A DNA stretch of 64,000 bases from Azorinus chamasolen. Its lineage: Eukaryota > Mollusca > Bivalvia > Cardiida > Solecurtidae. Location: contig OY755252.1 of the NCBI GenBank assembly GCA_963576725.1, positions 42,983,552 through 43,047,551 of the forward strand, read 5' to 3'. Under the pieces are notes generated by a model. The model made no database searches. It was not told the DNA's origin and saw only the letters and a list, made by a program, of their open reading frames with translations. The stretch's first letter is position 1. Every line of letters starts with the position of its first letter. The translations under genes were made by a program, and so were the position numbers. Below, piece by piece: positions 23,940 to 35,511 of this stretch.

Positions 23940-24520
23940 AAATGTTTAGGTGGGTAGAAAATGAAAGATTTTATAGTCTACACATGTGGGTGGGGAGAAA
24001 ATGAAAGATTTTTATGGACTTGTAATTGTAAAATCAGCGATTTTTTTCCTGGGATTGTGAATGGGTCCGGTACCCCTTGAATTGTGAAAAATTAGCGTCG
24101 TTTTGGCAAAAATTGTGAAAACAGTATCGGTGTTGTTACAAAAATTGTGAATCAGCTTTTGAAATAATTTTTGTCCGAATATAAATTTGCAGACCGAGAC
24201 GCATACGTTTTTATTCATATTCTTGTAAAAGCGTCCGAGAAGTGTAAAGATAAGCGATACGAAATTTGAATACCTCAGACTTTATCCCAAGAAACCGTTT
24301 GAGATACATAACTTTGCAAAGGGGAATATAGCGATGTAAATATTGGTAAAAAAAATGGTGTAAGTACAAAGTAAAAGGCCGATTGTGAAATAATTGTACA
24401 GCTTTGTGAATGGGTCCAACGGACCCTGTTTGTAAATTGTGAAGGTCAGTTTCAAATTGTGACAGGGTCCGTTTTACGGTACCAGTTAAATAGGGGAAAA
24501 AATCGCTGAAAATAAATTGT
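23940..24520. repeat. Diverged repeat with GGGTCC palindromic segments
   Basis: Repeated phrases GTGGGTGGGGAGAAAATGAA, AATTGTGAATGGGTCC and GACAGGGTCCGTTTTACGG occur in direct and inverted order between 23940 and 24490, with GGTACC near both ends (24068 and 24478). It looks like a remnant of an inverted-repeat element; no family recognised and no coding frame. Confidence 0.4.
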
Positions 24521-24555
24521 ACATACTAAACAGCACATCTATCTGAGGATGACAC

Positions 24556-26170
24556 CTGTCATTTCGGATATCAATCTGCATCTTCGCAACAGAGGTTCTC
24601 ATCACCCTCTTGCTATGTAAACTATTCATTGCTGTCCTGAAAAAAACACACCAAGAGAATCATAATTGTCCATGCAGTATTACACCACTGGACTACAGGC
24701 CATGTGATCTGAATACATGTAATTTAACTCTTTCTTTCGTATAACCACCTATTTAACCCTTTCCCTCATATAAACGCGTTTTCACGCATTTGCAAACAGA
24801 GTAGACCCAGATCAGACAGCTCTTATTATAGGAACCGTCTGATCAGGGTCTGCTCTGTTTGCTAGTGGATTTTGAAAGATCTGTTTCTTTACTTTCTAAA
24901 ATGGCTGCAATGTTCCACCTTCCATATTTCATTATAACTATTTTGTCTGTGAATTCTCAGTAGGTATTGAAATGTGGAATAAATACAGAACAGGGAAACG
25001 GTTAAGCCTGTAATTTAAAAAAAAAGGCATGTAAATTGCCAAACACAGTACCCATGCAGGGTAGTTGCCAAACACAGTGTTACCCATGCAGGGTAGTTGG
25101 ATATCAAGCATATCAAGCAAGTTTGGTGAACATTGGACCATTACTTCAGAAGATATTGCATGGAAACAAATCGGCTGATTAGATTGCAGCAGCCTAAGGC
25201 TAATATAAGTTAAAACGCCGATAATTTAAAAAAAAAAAAACTGCACATAAAACACAACCCAAATGAAGTACTTGAATATCAAGTACACTGAGCAAGTTTG
25301 GAGAACATTGGACCATTCCTTGAGGAGATATTGCACGGAAACCAATCAGCTTGTCAGATTGCAGCAGCCTAGGTGAAAATGCCTGTAATTTTCCGTAAAA
25401 AAATGCACAGAAATTGCCGAACACAGAACCCATGCAAGCCTGAAGGTAATTGGATATCAAGTACACTGAGCTAGTATGTGAAAATTGGACCATTCCTTGA
25501 GCCGATATTGTGCAGAAACTCAAAATGGAAAGATGGATGGACAAGCTGATAACTATAGGGCTGGTCTGCATCTCGATGAAATTTGAATGGTTTAGCTTAA
25601 GTAATTCAGAAGTTATAAGCAATGTTAAAGTTTTCTTAACGACGGCACGTGCCCGCCCGCCTGACCGCCCTCCTGGTTTTCGCCAAACTTTAAGCTGAGA
25701 TTTTTTTCGAAAAATCCGGCTAAATATAAGCAGTTCAAAAAAATCTTTTATACCTGAAAACTAATAAGTAATTTTATCCTCATCTATTAATCCCCAAACA
25801 ATCCAGTGTTCCCCACCACCCACATAACAAAAAATGGGGATCAGAAAGAGAGCACCTGCTTTTCGAACCTTTATTTTAGAAATTGTTTACTGTAACATAA
25901 GAATTCATAGTCGCATGATTTCATCATGGGCACTGACCTTTGCAGAAGCCGAAGGGGTCAGAGCTGTCAAACATTTTCAATGTGGTACACTTTTCAATTT
26001 ATGTTGATATTCTATATTTTCTGATTTGATTTAATAAAGTACGGTATTAAGAGTTTTCTCATGTTTATCATAGTTGAAGGAAAAATAGACGGTATACATG
26101 ACCTGTTTATGACGCATATTTCGTTTTTAAAGCTACGAGGTGTTGGTTCAGACAAAGCACCGATACTCAT
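24556..26170 (-). CDS. Unidentified gene, first two coding exons (3' end unresolved)
   Basis: Exon 1 (26170-26103) starts with ATG, encodes MSIGALSEPTPRSFKNEICV-IN and ends at a donor (AACAG|GTCATG) in phase 2. Exon 2 (24636-24556) has a strong acceptor (TGTTTTTTTCAG), supplies the missing base in its only open frame, and encodes TAMNSLHSKRVMRTSVAKMQ-IDIRND before donor GTGTCA. Two independent splice borders giving a consistent open frame, next to an NRF1-type palindrome 16 bp upstream of the ATG, support a real gene. I do not recognise the family. The remaining exons were not found; the exon at 21428-21274 is a candidate end but cannot follow directly for phase reasons. Confidence 0.5.
24753..25005 (+). 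mobile_element. A-type TTAA MITE, full length
   Basis: TTAA at both borders. Ends CCCTTTCCCTCATATAAACG and CAGGGAAACGG, with a GATCAGACAGCTC hairpin and AATAAATACAGAACAGGG near the right end. Confidence 0.78.
25006..25690 (-). repeat. Family O tandem-repeat element
   Basis: Three units of about 180 bp, marked by ATATCAAG(T/C)A, AGTTTGG(T/A)GAACATTGGACC and GAAGATATTGCA, followed by an ordinary stretch and a GC-rich tract (CACGTGCCCGCCCGCCTGACC, 25645-25665). Open frames across it are unit-derived. Likely another pearl-type element. Confidence 0.45.
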
Positions 26171-26185
26171 GAATTCCTGACGTAG

Positions 26186-26197
26186 TGCGCATGCGCA
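26186..26197. promoter_or_regulatory. NRF1-type palindrome TGCGCATGCGCA
   Basis: A perfect 12-bp match to the NRF1 consensus, in animals typical of TATA-less housekeeping promoters close to the start site. It lies 16 bp upstream of the minus-strand ATG at 26170, supporting a promoter there. Confidence 0.6.
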
Positions 26198-27830
26198 AAA
26201 AAACATAAACATTGAAAGGTTCAAAAAACAGGTGGGATTCGAGAGAAGGCACGTCCACTATATATATATATAATTCGTTAATCTCATGCAACATGCACCT
26301 TTGTTCTCGTCCGTTAAATTCAATGGGCTATTACTGGCAAAAAGATGTACAAACTTTTTACGATCAGGATCTTCAATTTTTGCTGCAGTTTATAAACTGT
26401 AATTGACGGTCGGGAAATGGCAGAGTTGACCTGACCGAGACGGGCTGAGTTGACCCACCCCAAAACAGGCTGAGTTGACCCAGCCGACTTGACCCAGGCC
26501 GACTTGACCTGGATTCATTAAAAGCAACCAAAAAATAACTGACTTCGGAAGTTTGCTTGTCAGGTACTAGATGCGATATCGTAGCTGTAAGACTGATAAT
26601 GACTAGCGTCCAGTTTACTTAGGAATAGAGCTACGTTATCGTATCTAGTCAGGTACATACATCAAGATACATATTCAGGTACAACTGCATGTCTTTAAGA
26701 ATTACGTCGTATTTTGGAAGAAAATCCAACCCGACAGGAATCATTGGGAACGTCCTAACCTAAATCAGTTTTAATGTCTGTGTACTCTGCCGGGATATCG
26801 ATAAAACCGAATGTAGCTCAATATCACCATTTAGAGTACACAAATGTGAACTAGATGTGTCCAAGCAAGGGATTGGTAGGGTGGTGCAAAACTATTTTCA
26901 TCAAGCTGATGGAAACTTCGTCTGATTATAGCATTCATTGAATTGTTTTTTTAATTTTTCGGCGATGAAGAAAACCTGTGCTGGAAGAAATCCGTAAGTA
27001 TCCACAAGTATTATTTAATTTATAAGCGGACAGCAGACCCTCAACTGACAGGCCCTAAGGGCTAAGGAGCCTCTTATCTGGACCTATTCAGTTTGCAAAG
27101 GCGTTTTTTATCAGACGATTACTAATACTTAGTTATGAGTTGTGGTTTTGTTTTTGATTTTCGATGTGTATGCCACCGGCAAGAGTCGCGAAAACATATT
27201 ACAATTGGAACTATCGCTTGTTACCTGAGAGACTGGGTGTTTTCTGAGTACGGATCAAATTGATATTTAATCTCTTTCACTGGTCTGAGGTGAAAAGTTT
27301 TCAAAACCTTTCCCAATCGGGCATAATTGCCCATAAATGCTTGTCGAAATCGCATTTTTGCGATTGAAGGTTACCTTAGGTACAGATAAACCTCGGACCT
27401 ACCTCGTACACACCAGACAGAAATGCGGTGCCAGGTACATCGTATAGACATGTGAAAGGTTTTTTTTATTTTTTCCGAGAAGACATCTTTTAATTTTCAG
27501 GTAACTGATTGGTCAGATTTTAGTTTTCACTCAAAATCTTACCAATCTGATACTGACAATGAACTTAGGCCTCAAAACTCGTCAGTTTTAATACCTTGGG
27601 CATGATCTTTTTCAGTAATAGCTTTGAAAGTCACAATTAAAGGTGAAAGTCACAATTAAAATAAAACCTTCTGATTTATTTATTTATTTATTTATATTAT
27701 TTATTTATTTATTTACTGTCCTGAACCCTTAAAATGCAAAGAATGAGTTGGCTGTCATTTCAAACTGTGTAGACCCAGATCAGAGGGCTCCTAGAGGAGT
27801 CCTCTGATCAGGGTCTGTACTGTGTCATTC
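26198..27830. other. Low-repeat region with a candidate plus-strand first exon
   Basis: This is one of the few stretches mostly free of recognisable elements. 26423-26515 is a short TTGACC-based tandem repeat (GAGTTGACC/GACTTGACC). At 26965 a plus-strand ATG opens MKKTCAGRNP and meets a consensus donor CC|GTAAGT at 26994; no second exon was found. 27673-27716 is a TTTA microsatellite. A worn hairpin lies at 27030-27105 and another at 27765-27825. Confidence 0.35.
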
Positions 27831-29152
27831 AGAATCCTCTCACAAATGATACTGAATGAAATCTGCCTTTAAACAGTGATGGACTATTCCATTTTAAACA
27901 AGATGTGTTTGTGAAACACTATGCCCCTCAATATGACATTTGACCCTGAAAGATGACCTTGATTGACCTTGTGATGTCACCCCTCCAACTGTGCAGCTTC
28001 ATGAGATATACATGCATACCAAAAATCAAGTCTGTATCTACTGGTTCAAAAGTTATGGCCAATGTTAAAGTAGGTGACCATTGACCATGAAGGATGACCC
28101 TGACATGTCACCCTCAAACTGTGCAGCTTAATGAGATACACATGCATACCAAATATCAAGTCTATATCTCTACTGGTTGAAAACTTAAGGCCAATGTTAA
28201 AGTTGGTGACCTTTGACCCTGAAGGATGACCTTGAGCTTGACATGTCACCCCTCAAAATGTGCAGCTTCATGAGATATACATGCATACCAAATATCAAGT
28301 CTTTATCTCTACTGGTTAAAAAGTTATGGCCAATGTTAAAGTCAGTAATTTGACCTATATATTTGACCTCTGAGCTTGAAGGATGACCTTGAGCTTGACA
28401 TGTCAGAATCCTCTCACAAATGATACTGAATGAAATCTGCCTTTAAACAGTGATGGACTATTCCATTTTAAACAAGATGTGTTTGTGAAACACTATGCCC
28501 CCCAATATGACATTTGACCCTGAAAGATGACCTTGATTGACCTTGTGATGTCACCCCTCAAAATGTGCAGCTTCATGAGATATACATGCATACCAAATAT
28601 CAAGTCTTTGTCTCTACTGATTAAAAAGTTATGGCCAATGTTAAAGTTGGTGATTTACCTATATATTTGACCTCTGAGCATGAAGGATGGCCTTGACATA
28701 TCACCCCTCAAAATGTGCGGCTTTATGAGATACATATTCATGATTAATATCAAGTCTCTATCTGTACTGGCTCAAAAGTCATGACCAATGTTAAAGTTAC
28801 TGTCAAACAAACAGACAATTTGACCTTTTGACCCTGAAGGATGACATTGAGCTTGGCATGTTACCCATGAGATACACATGCATGCCAAATATTAAGTCTC
28901 TATTTCTACTGGTTCAAAAGTTATGGCCAATGTTAAAGTTGGTATATATTTGACATCTGACCTTGAAGGATGACCTTGACCGTGACATGGTATCCATCAA
29001 AATGTGCGGCTTAATGAGATACATCTGCATGCCATATCAAGTCTCTTTCTGTACTGACTCAAAAGTTATGACCAATGTTAAAGTTGCTGACAAACAAACA
29101 GACATGGCAAAAACAATATGCCCCCAGATCTGATCGGGGGTGGGGGCATAAA
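27829..29152 (-). mobile_element. Family I tandem-repeat element with an internally duplicated flank
   Basis: The short-hairpin end AAACAAGATGTGTTTGTGAAAC (27896) is followed by about eight units of 150-170 bp based on TTTGACC, GAAGGATGACC and GGCCAATGTTAAAGT. It ends with a long hairpin (TATGCCCCC...GGGGGCATA, 29109-29142). The first about 170 bp including 67 bp of outside flank reappear at 28406-28575. Confidence 0.65.
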
Positions 29153-30328
29153 ATCAGCATTGAACAGGTTAAAAATAAATAACAACTATGCTGTAACACT
29201 TGTACTTTATTTGCTTAATATATAAGTCTCAAAAGCCCACCAGAAGCTTAACTCTTTCCATGCTAAATGTAAAAGTCAAGTACCTAGTTATAATCTACTT
29301 ACAGTCCGAATGACCGCTTAGCCGACTGTACATTTACTCCCATGTGAAGTGAATTCTAGTTAGACAAAATAAACAGATTGGATCCAGTGGTCAGCATCTC
29401 CCAAGAAGTTAACCCTTTCCCTCATACCTGTAGACATCTTGAAACCTTTGCAAATAAAGTAGACCCTGATCAGACTGCTCTTGTGGGAGTCATCTGATCA
29501 GAATCTGCCCTATTTGCTTATGAAATGATATAGATCTGATTCCAATGTTTCTGCAACAGCAAAAATAATTGTTAATGTGTAATTATAAAAATTCAGTCCA
29601 TGAATATTCACGATCAAATGCCTTTTCACGCATTTGAAAACAGAGTAGATCCAGACCAGGATCTGGTGAGTTTACTTTATCTGAAATTGTAATAGAGTTG
29701 ACTCTGCAGTTTCCATCAATATCAAAATTCCATGTGTTCATATGCAGTTATACATAAATATTCATGATGTCATTATTTTCTAATATGAATATTCAACAGG
29801 GAGAGGCTCACATGTTTCATACTGACTGTATTTTTGGAAAGAAATGCAAAAGAAAATTGTGAAAATTGATGAAGAAGACAAGTTCTATATATATGGCACT
29901 TAGCATTTCAAGAGTTGAACTACATTTTCCATAAATAAATAATACATGATTGTACTCCCAATATAATCTCACAAGTAGTATATTGACTACCCACATGCCA
30001 TGGTTCTGATCTACCTTTTATTGTAACACATTATCCCATTCTCTCAGGCTATATATAGACCCAACCTCTTCAAATAAACTGGTCTATGAGACAGGTGGCA
30101 GCTCAATGCAGGGTGAAAGTCAAGCTCCTCTAAGAGCTTTCTGCATGACTTTCACTTTCGCAAACTGCTGAATAAGGGATAACAATTGAACAAACCTACA
30201 TAATTACAAGATGACCAATTCATACCCTAATCCACTTCCCTTGCTGAGCATAAACAAATAAACCTGACATGAATTAATAGTAGAACCTCTCTAAAGCAAC
30301 CACTGAATGAAAACACATGGCTGCTTTA
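29153..30328. other. Intergenic DNA with worn TTAA MITEs
   Basis: Nothing coding is seen. 29410-29520 and 29570-29810 are fragments of A/B-type elements (TTAACCCTTTCCCTCATACC, hairpin around CAGACTGCTC). 30080-30180 carries a D-type interior (CAGGTGGCAGCTCAATGCAG). The rest is AT-rich and featureless. Confidence 0.5.
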
Positions 30329-30595
30329 TTAACCCTTTACTCCATGAATATTTATGAAAGAAATGATGGCATCAAGAATATATTTTCTTATTTTAATCAT
30401 TAATTAATTTTTAAAATGATATAATTACGAACAAATTATTTTTTTTGCCAAAGCGGAAATGGTAGAATCAGATCTATATTATTCCATAAGCAAACAGAGC
30501 AGACATCTTCAGATGGCTCCCATAGGAGCCGTCTGATTTGGGTCTACTCTGTTTGCAAATGAGTAGAAAGGCATGTTTATGAAGTAAAGGGTTAA
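30329..30595. mobile_element. B-type TTAA MITE next to D-type remnant
   Basis: TTAA at both borders, ends CCCTTTACTCCATGAATATT and GAAGTAAAGGG, and hairpin GATGGCTCCCATAGGAGCCG. The flanks (GGCTGCTTTA and TGACTTCTTAATGCAG) look like a broken D-type element. Confidence 0.7.
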
Positions 30596-30803
30596 ACAAG
30601 TGACTTCTTAATGCAGAATGAAAGTAATACAGACAGATCCAATTGGGAGCTTTCTGCATAATTTTCATCCTGCATTACGTTACCACAAGCCTTAAGGTGA
30701 TAGTCTCTACAAAAAAGGCAAAGTTTCAATAAAATAAAATAAAATATGGTAATGGTTATGTTCAATTATTCATATGAAGATTATTAATTTGAACTTACAT
30801 GTA

Positions 30804-30971
30804 CAGTAAAACCCTGCTAATGCGACCACCTAAATGAGGTATAATTATGGATGCTAGATGCAGGTGGTAGATTAATGCAGGATAAAAGTTTTGACCTGCA
30901 TTAAGCAACCACCTGCTTATATAGACACCCATGTTTATTCATTAAGTGGTCACATTAGAGGGGTTCTACTG
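30804..30971. mobile_element. D-type MITE with TA duplication
   Basis: Ends CAGTAAAACCCTGC and AGGGGTTCTACTG, flanked by TA at 30802-30803 and 30972-30973. The central hairpin is reduced compared with the copy at 13527. Confidence 0.78.
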
Positions 30972-31179
30972 TATGTAAAAAATGCCCCTGTGATACAAAA
31001 TAAACAGTGCTTATTCATAGTATAATTTTTCAAAGTACTATAAACTGTCAGCCTATTTCCAACAGTTATGAAACTAAAATACAACCCAAACAATTACCGG
31101 TACTGATACACTGGTATAATAACAATGGGAACTTCCATATTACACATATGAAAGTTTTGTTCTCTTCAGGGAGGTATTA

Positions 31180-31318
31180 CAGTAAACCCCTGCTAATGCG
31201 ACCACCTAAAAGAGGTATAATCTGGGTGCTAGATGCAGGTGGTAGCTTAATGCAACCACTTGCTTATAAAGACAGTCATGTTTGTTCATTAAGTGGTCGC
31301 ATTAGAGGGGTTTTACTG
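31180..31318. mobile_element. D-type MITE, short copy
   Basis: Ends CAGTAAACCCCTGC and AGGGGTTTTACTG with flanking TA. About 140 bp; most of the central hairpin is deleted. Confidence 0.75.
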
Positions 31319-31479
31319 TACATACAACAATAATAATATCAATGTTGGAAATATTGTTAATGATATAAATACATGTATAATAATATTAGGATTAAAACAG
31401 TTACAATATATTATTGCTGTCTTCAAACAAACATATCACTCCCATTCAGAAATAACACAGCTGCAAATGAATACAAACA

Positions 31480-31913
31480 CAGTAAAACCTCTCTATAACA
31501 GGCAAACAACCACTAAATTGTGTTAATTAGTTGGTATTTAGGGCAGGTGGCTGCTTAAAGCAAGGTGAAAGTAAAACAGAACGCTCCTATAGGAGTGTTC
31601 TGTTTACTTTCACATTGCTTTAACCCTTTCCCTGTTCTATGTTTATTCCAAATTTCAATACCTTCTGAATATCTATTAAAAAATAGTTCTAAAGAAATAC
31701 GGAAGGTGGAATATTGTAGACATTTTAGAAAGCAAATTCTATTAGCAAACAGAGCAGACCCTGATCAGACAGCTCCTCTTGGAGCCGTCTGATCTGGGTC
31801 TACTTTGTTTGCAAATGCGTGAAAACACGTTTATATGAGGGAAAGGGTTAAGCAGCTACCTGCCTTTTACACAAAATACTTGATGTAATTTAGTGGCCGT
31901 TATGGTTTTACTG
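31480..31913. mobile_element. D-type MITE split by an A-type MITE
   Basis: D ends CAGTAAAACCTCTC and GGTTTTACTG enclose the D interior (GGCAGGTGGCTGC, CGCTCCTATAGGAGTG). This is interrupted at TTAA (31620-31623 and 31848-31851) by an A-type element. The uninterrupted relative at 42726-42927 reads GCTTTAAGCAGCC at this point. Confidence 0.82.
31624..31847 (-). mobile_element. A-type MITE inserted in D-type MITE
   Basis: Reversed A copy from CCCTTTCCCTGTTCTATG to GAGGGAAAGGG. Flanking TTAA is duplicated relative to the empty site, which shows TTAA target duplication directly. Confidence 0.85.
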
Positions 31914-32169
31914 CAATACCTTCCCTTTACCTGATGATTATTCACGAAAGATATAATGTTCTCAGGAATATCAATTACACATGTACATAATTTTTGAACA
32001 CAGGAAATTTTGGCCATGGCAGAAACTGTTATAATTCCATTAGCAAACAGAGCAAACCCCGATCAGACAACTCCTAAAGGGGTCTACTCTGTTTGCAATG
32101 TGTGAAAAGGCATCCATATAAAGGCCAGGATTAACCCTTTACTCCATGAATATTCATGGTAGACTCCAA

Positions 32170-32419
32170 TTAACCCTTTCCCTGTTCTATGTTTATTTCA
32201 TTTTTCAGTACCTACTGCATATTCATGGCCAAAAAAGTTGCAATGAAATATGGAAGGCGGAACATTGTAGCCATATTAGAGAATAAAGAAACAGACCTTT
32301 GAAATTATATTAGCAAACAGAGTAGACCCTGATCAGATGGCTCCTCTAGGATCCGTCTGATCTGGGTCTACTCTGTTTGGAAATGTGTGAAAACACGTTT
32401 ATATGAGGGAAAGGGTTAA
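32170..32419 (-). mobile_element. A-type TTAA MITE, full length, reverse
   Basis: TTAA at both borders, ends CCCTTTCCCTGTTCTATG and GAGGGAAAGGG, and hairpin GATGGCTCCTCTAGGATCCG. Confidence 0.78.
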
Positions 32420-32728
32420 ACCCCTTTGCAAACAGAGTAGACAAAGATCAGATGGTCCCAGTAGGAGTTGACTGATCAGTTTGCCAAGGTGTTAACCCTT
32501 TACGCCATGAATACACCTTTTATTGCCTTTGCCATTGCAGCAGACCAAGATCAGACAGTTCCTATAGGAGCCATCTGTTCAGGTTCTGCACTGTTTCCTT
32601 ATGAAATAATAATTCTAGACTTATTGTCATGGCCAATATTTCCTGTGCCAATGTGTCATTATGAAAATTTATCTTATTAATATTCATGGTGTCATTTTTT
32701 CTTACATAAATATTCATGGAGTAATGAG

Positions 32729-32976
32729 TTCCTCCTCGCGATGCATTTTGGCGCCTTTGTAAAAATCACTTTTTGAAACTGTTGTGATAAATAGAGCATT
32801 TGCTCCATAGGAGCAAATGCTCTATTTTTCACAATGGTTCCGAATCTATTTTTCACAATGGTTTCGAATCTACACATTTCTAAAATTCTCCTTTTCTATA
32901 GACAGTTAATGCTCCTTTCCGATAGACTTATTCAAAGAGGTTGGGTCTGAAAATAGTCTAGAAAGGAATGAGTTAA
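32729..32976. mobile_element. C-type MITE
   Basis: Ends TAATGAGTTCCTCCTCGCG (mutated) and GAAAGGAATGAGTTAA. Hairpin TTTGCTCCATAGGAGCAAA at 32798-32816 with a duplicated TTTTTCACAATGGTT segment behind it. Preceded at 32490-32720 by a B-type remnant. Confidence 0.6.
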
Positions 32977-33632
32977 GTCAATGAATGCTGAATACATGTA
33001 TTCAAGGTAGGGCCCATTAGTGCTACACTTTAAAATCCATTCAGTAAATTTATTGGAGGATTCTGAATGACAAACAGTGCAGAACCTGATCAGAGGGCTC
33101 CTCTAGAACCCTCTGATCTGGGTCTACACTGTTTGCAAATGCCAGTACACTTGTTTCCTGCATTCAAAGGGTTTAACATGTTATCTATTTCTCTGATATT
33201 CCATTATAGAACATTTGTTATACGACAACCATCTACACAAACTGTGTTCCTAGCTGCCTTTTCCATGAGATCAATGAGGCTAAACATGCATTAGCCCTTT
33301 GCTCCCTCAATACATCTTTGCAATCAGAGTAAACCCAGATAAAATGGCTCCTGTAGGAGCAATCTGATCAGTGTCTGCTCTATTGGGCTATGAAATTACA
33401 TGTATACATAATTAACCTTGTAATTCTACTGTTTCTGCTATCACAAAAGAATCTTGTGCTCATTTGTTATTATAAACATTCACTTCATGAAAATTATGAT
33501 GTCATTATTTCTTACATGAATATTCATTGTGTAAAGCCTACTAAAGGGTTGATGCATGTATCAGATATCAATCTAAGGAATAAATTAAACCATCTGTGGC
33601 TGAGTATTTTCAAATAACAGTAAAATACCTCT

Positions 33633-33889
33633 TTAACCCTTCTCTTGCTGAATTTTAAAATATATTTCTCCTTCTTTACCCATGCCCTGTTGTATAAATT
33701 ACATATATCTTCACTGTGTAAAAGTACCGGTATATCGCTGTGCAATCACTGCTGTGGGGTGCATTGGTTGCACAATCAATTTGTAAATAGTGCAGACCCT
33801 GATGAGTCAGCTCCTGCAGGAGCTGTCTCATCTGGGTCTTCACTATTTACAGGTAGGTATATTGACGTGAATAGCAAGCGAAGGGTTAA
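33633..33889. mobile_element. E-type TTAA MITE, copy 2
   Basis: TTAA at both borders, ends CCCTTCTCTTGCTG and TAGCAAGCGAAGGG, and palindrome CAGCTCCTGCAGGAGCTG. It is preceded by a D-type start (CAGTAAAATACC, 33619), so it seems to sit in a decayed D element. Confidence 0.8.
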
Positions 33890-33935
33890 TACCTGAACCT
33901 TAAAATTGGTATCAAGCCGGTCTTTATCTTAATAC

Positions 33936-34192
33936 TTAACCCTTTCCCTCATATAAATGCGTTTTCACAAATTTGCAAACAGAGCAGACCCAGATCAGAC
34001 GGCTCCTATAGGAGCCATCTGATCAGGGTCTGCTCTGTTTGCTAAGGGATACTGGAATATCTGTTTCTTTACTTTCTGAAATGGCTGCAATGTTCCACCT
34101 TCCATATTTCATTATAATTATTTTGTCCATGAATATTGGAATTATTGGAGGTATTGAAATTTGAAATAAATACACAACAGCGAAAGGGTTAA
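33936..34192 (+). mobile_element. A-type TTAA MITE, full length
   Basis: TTAA at both borders and ends CCCTTTCCCTCATATAAATG and CAGCGAAAGGG. The hairpin is GACGGCTCCTATAGGAGCCA. D-type sequence (CATGACTTTCACCCTGC) follows it. Confidence 0.78.
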
Positions 34193-35145
34193 GTTTCCAA
34201 AGGCACTTTCCTGCATGACTTTCACCCTGCAATAAGCAGCCAACTGCCTAAAAAGACCTAAACTGTTGAATATTCATGAAAGAAATAATGACATCATGAA
34301 TATTTAGCAACTTAGTTTCTATAACAGCATATGTGCATTGGATTGTTTGGTATTGGAAGACACTATGAAGTCAGATCTATTATTATTTCATAAGCAAAGG
34401 GAGCAGACCCTGATCAGACAGCTAATACAGGAACTGTTTGATCTAGATCTTCTCCGTTTCTTCTTTTGCCAGGACAAAAACTTCCTGTGTTCATGACATT
34501 TTAATTATTTAGCTAATAAATATTAATGACCAAACTGCTCCTTAAGGGACAATCCAATCTGGGTCTAAACTATTTGCCAATGATAAAGAAACTTATTGAG
34601 TAGCAAGTAGGCTAGACCCTTAAGGGGCAGTTTGATACGGGTCTAAACTATAAAAATGATTAACAATTGTAAACTTATGGCGTATCTATTAACTCATTCC
34701 CTCCTAAATTATTCTAGACTCAACCTCTTTGAATAAATCTAACGAAAAAGAGCATTTACTATAGAAAAGGAGAATTTTAAAATTGTGTAGTTTTGAAACA
34801 TTGTGATAAACACAGCATTTTCTTGTATGGAGCAAATGCTCTATTTGTCAAGATGGTTTCAAAATGTGACTTTTAAAGAGGGGTCAAAATGCACCAAACA
34901 GTATAAACCCTTATCAAACTTCTCTTCCAGGAGCAGCTTGAGCTGGGACTTTACTATTTGAATAACATTGAAACCTTGGAGTAAGAAATATTGTAGAATC
35001 TGATAGACTTTATTTTGATACATAACACCTATATTGTATAGTTTTATATGATAGGAGTTATGCATAAAACTATAGTCTTTTTTCGACCTATTGCCAGTGC
35101 CCTGATCAAACTATGGTATTCTTTCAGGATCAATTTCATCTGGCT

Positions 35146-35396
35146 CTAACCCCTTTCCCCGTTCTATGTTTATTTCAAATTTCAATACCTACTGAATATT
35201 CATCAACAAAATAGTTATAAAGAAATGTAGAAGGTGGAACATTTTAGACATTTTAGAAAGCAAAGGAATAGATCTGTCAAATTCTATAAGCAAACAGAGT
35301 AGACCCTAATCAGAGGGCTCCTCTAGGAGCCATCTGATCTAGGTCTACTCTGTTTGCAAATGTGTGAAAGCATGTTTATATGAGGGAAAGGGTTAA
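35146..35396 (-). mobile_element. A-type MITE, reverse
   Basis: Left end CTAACCCCTTTCCCCGTTC (TTAA mutated), right end GAGGGAAAGGGTTAA. Hairpin GAGGGCTCCTCTAGGAGCCA. Confidence 0.68.
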
Positions 35397-35511
35397 TAAC
35401 CTTAGTGCACTATTTGCTAGTTTATAAGTTGGTTATGGTAGGCAAATAGTTTAGACCCAGATTAAACTGCTCCCAAATACACTATTTTCTTCTCTATAAC
35501 TTTAACCCTTT

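Noticed and set aside
25200..25622. Minus-strand frame of 140 codons
   Set aside because: Lies in the family O tandem units and repeats its own peptide; no start or splice support.
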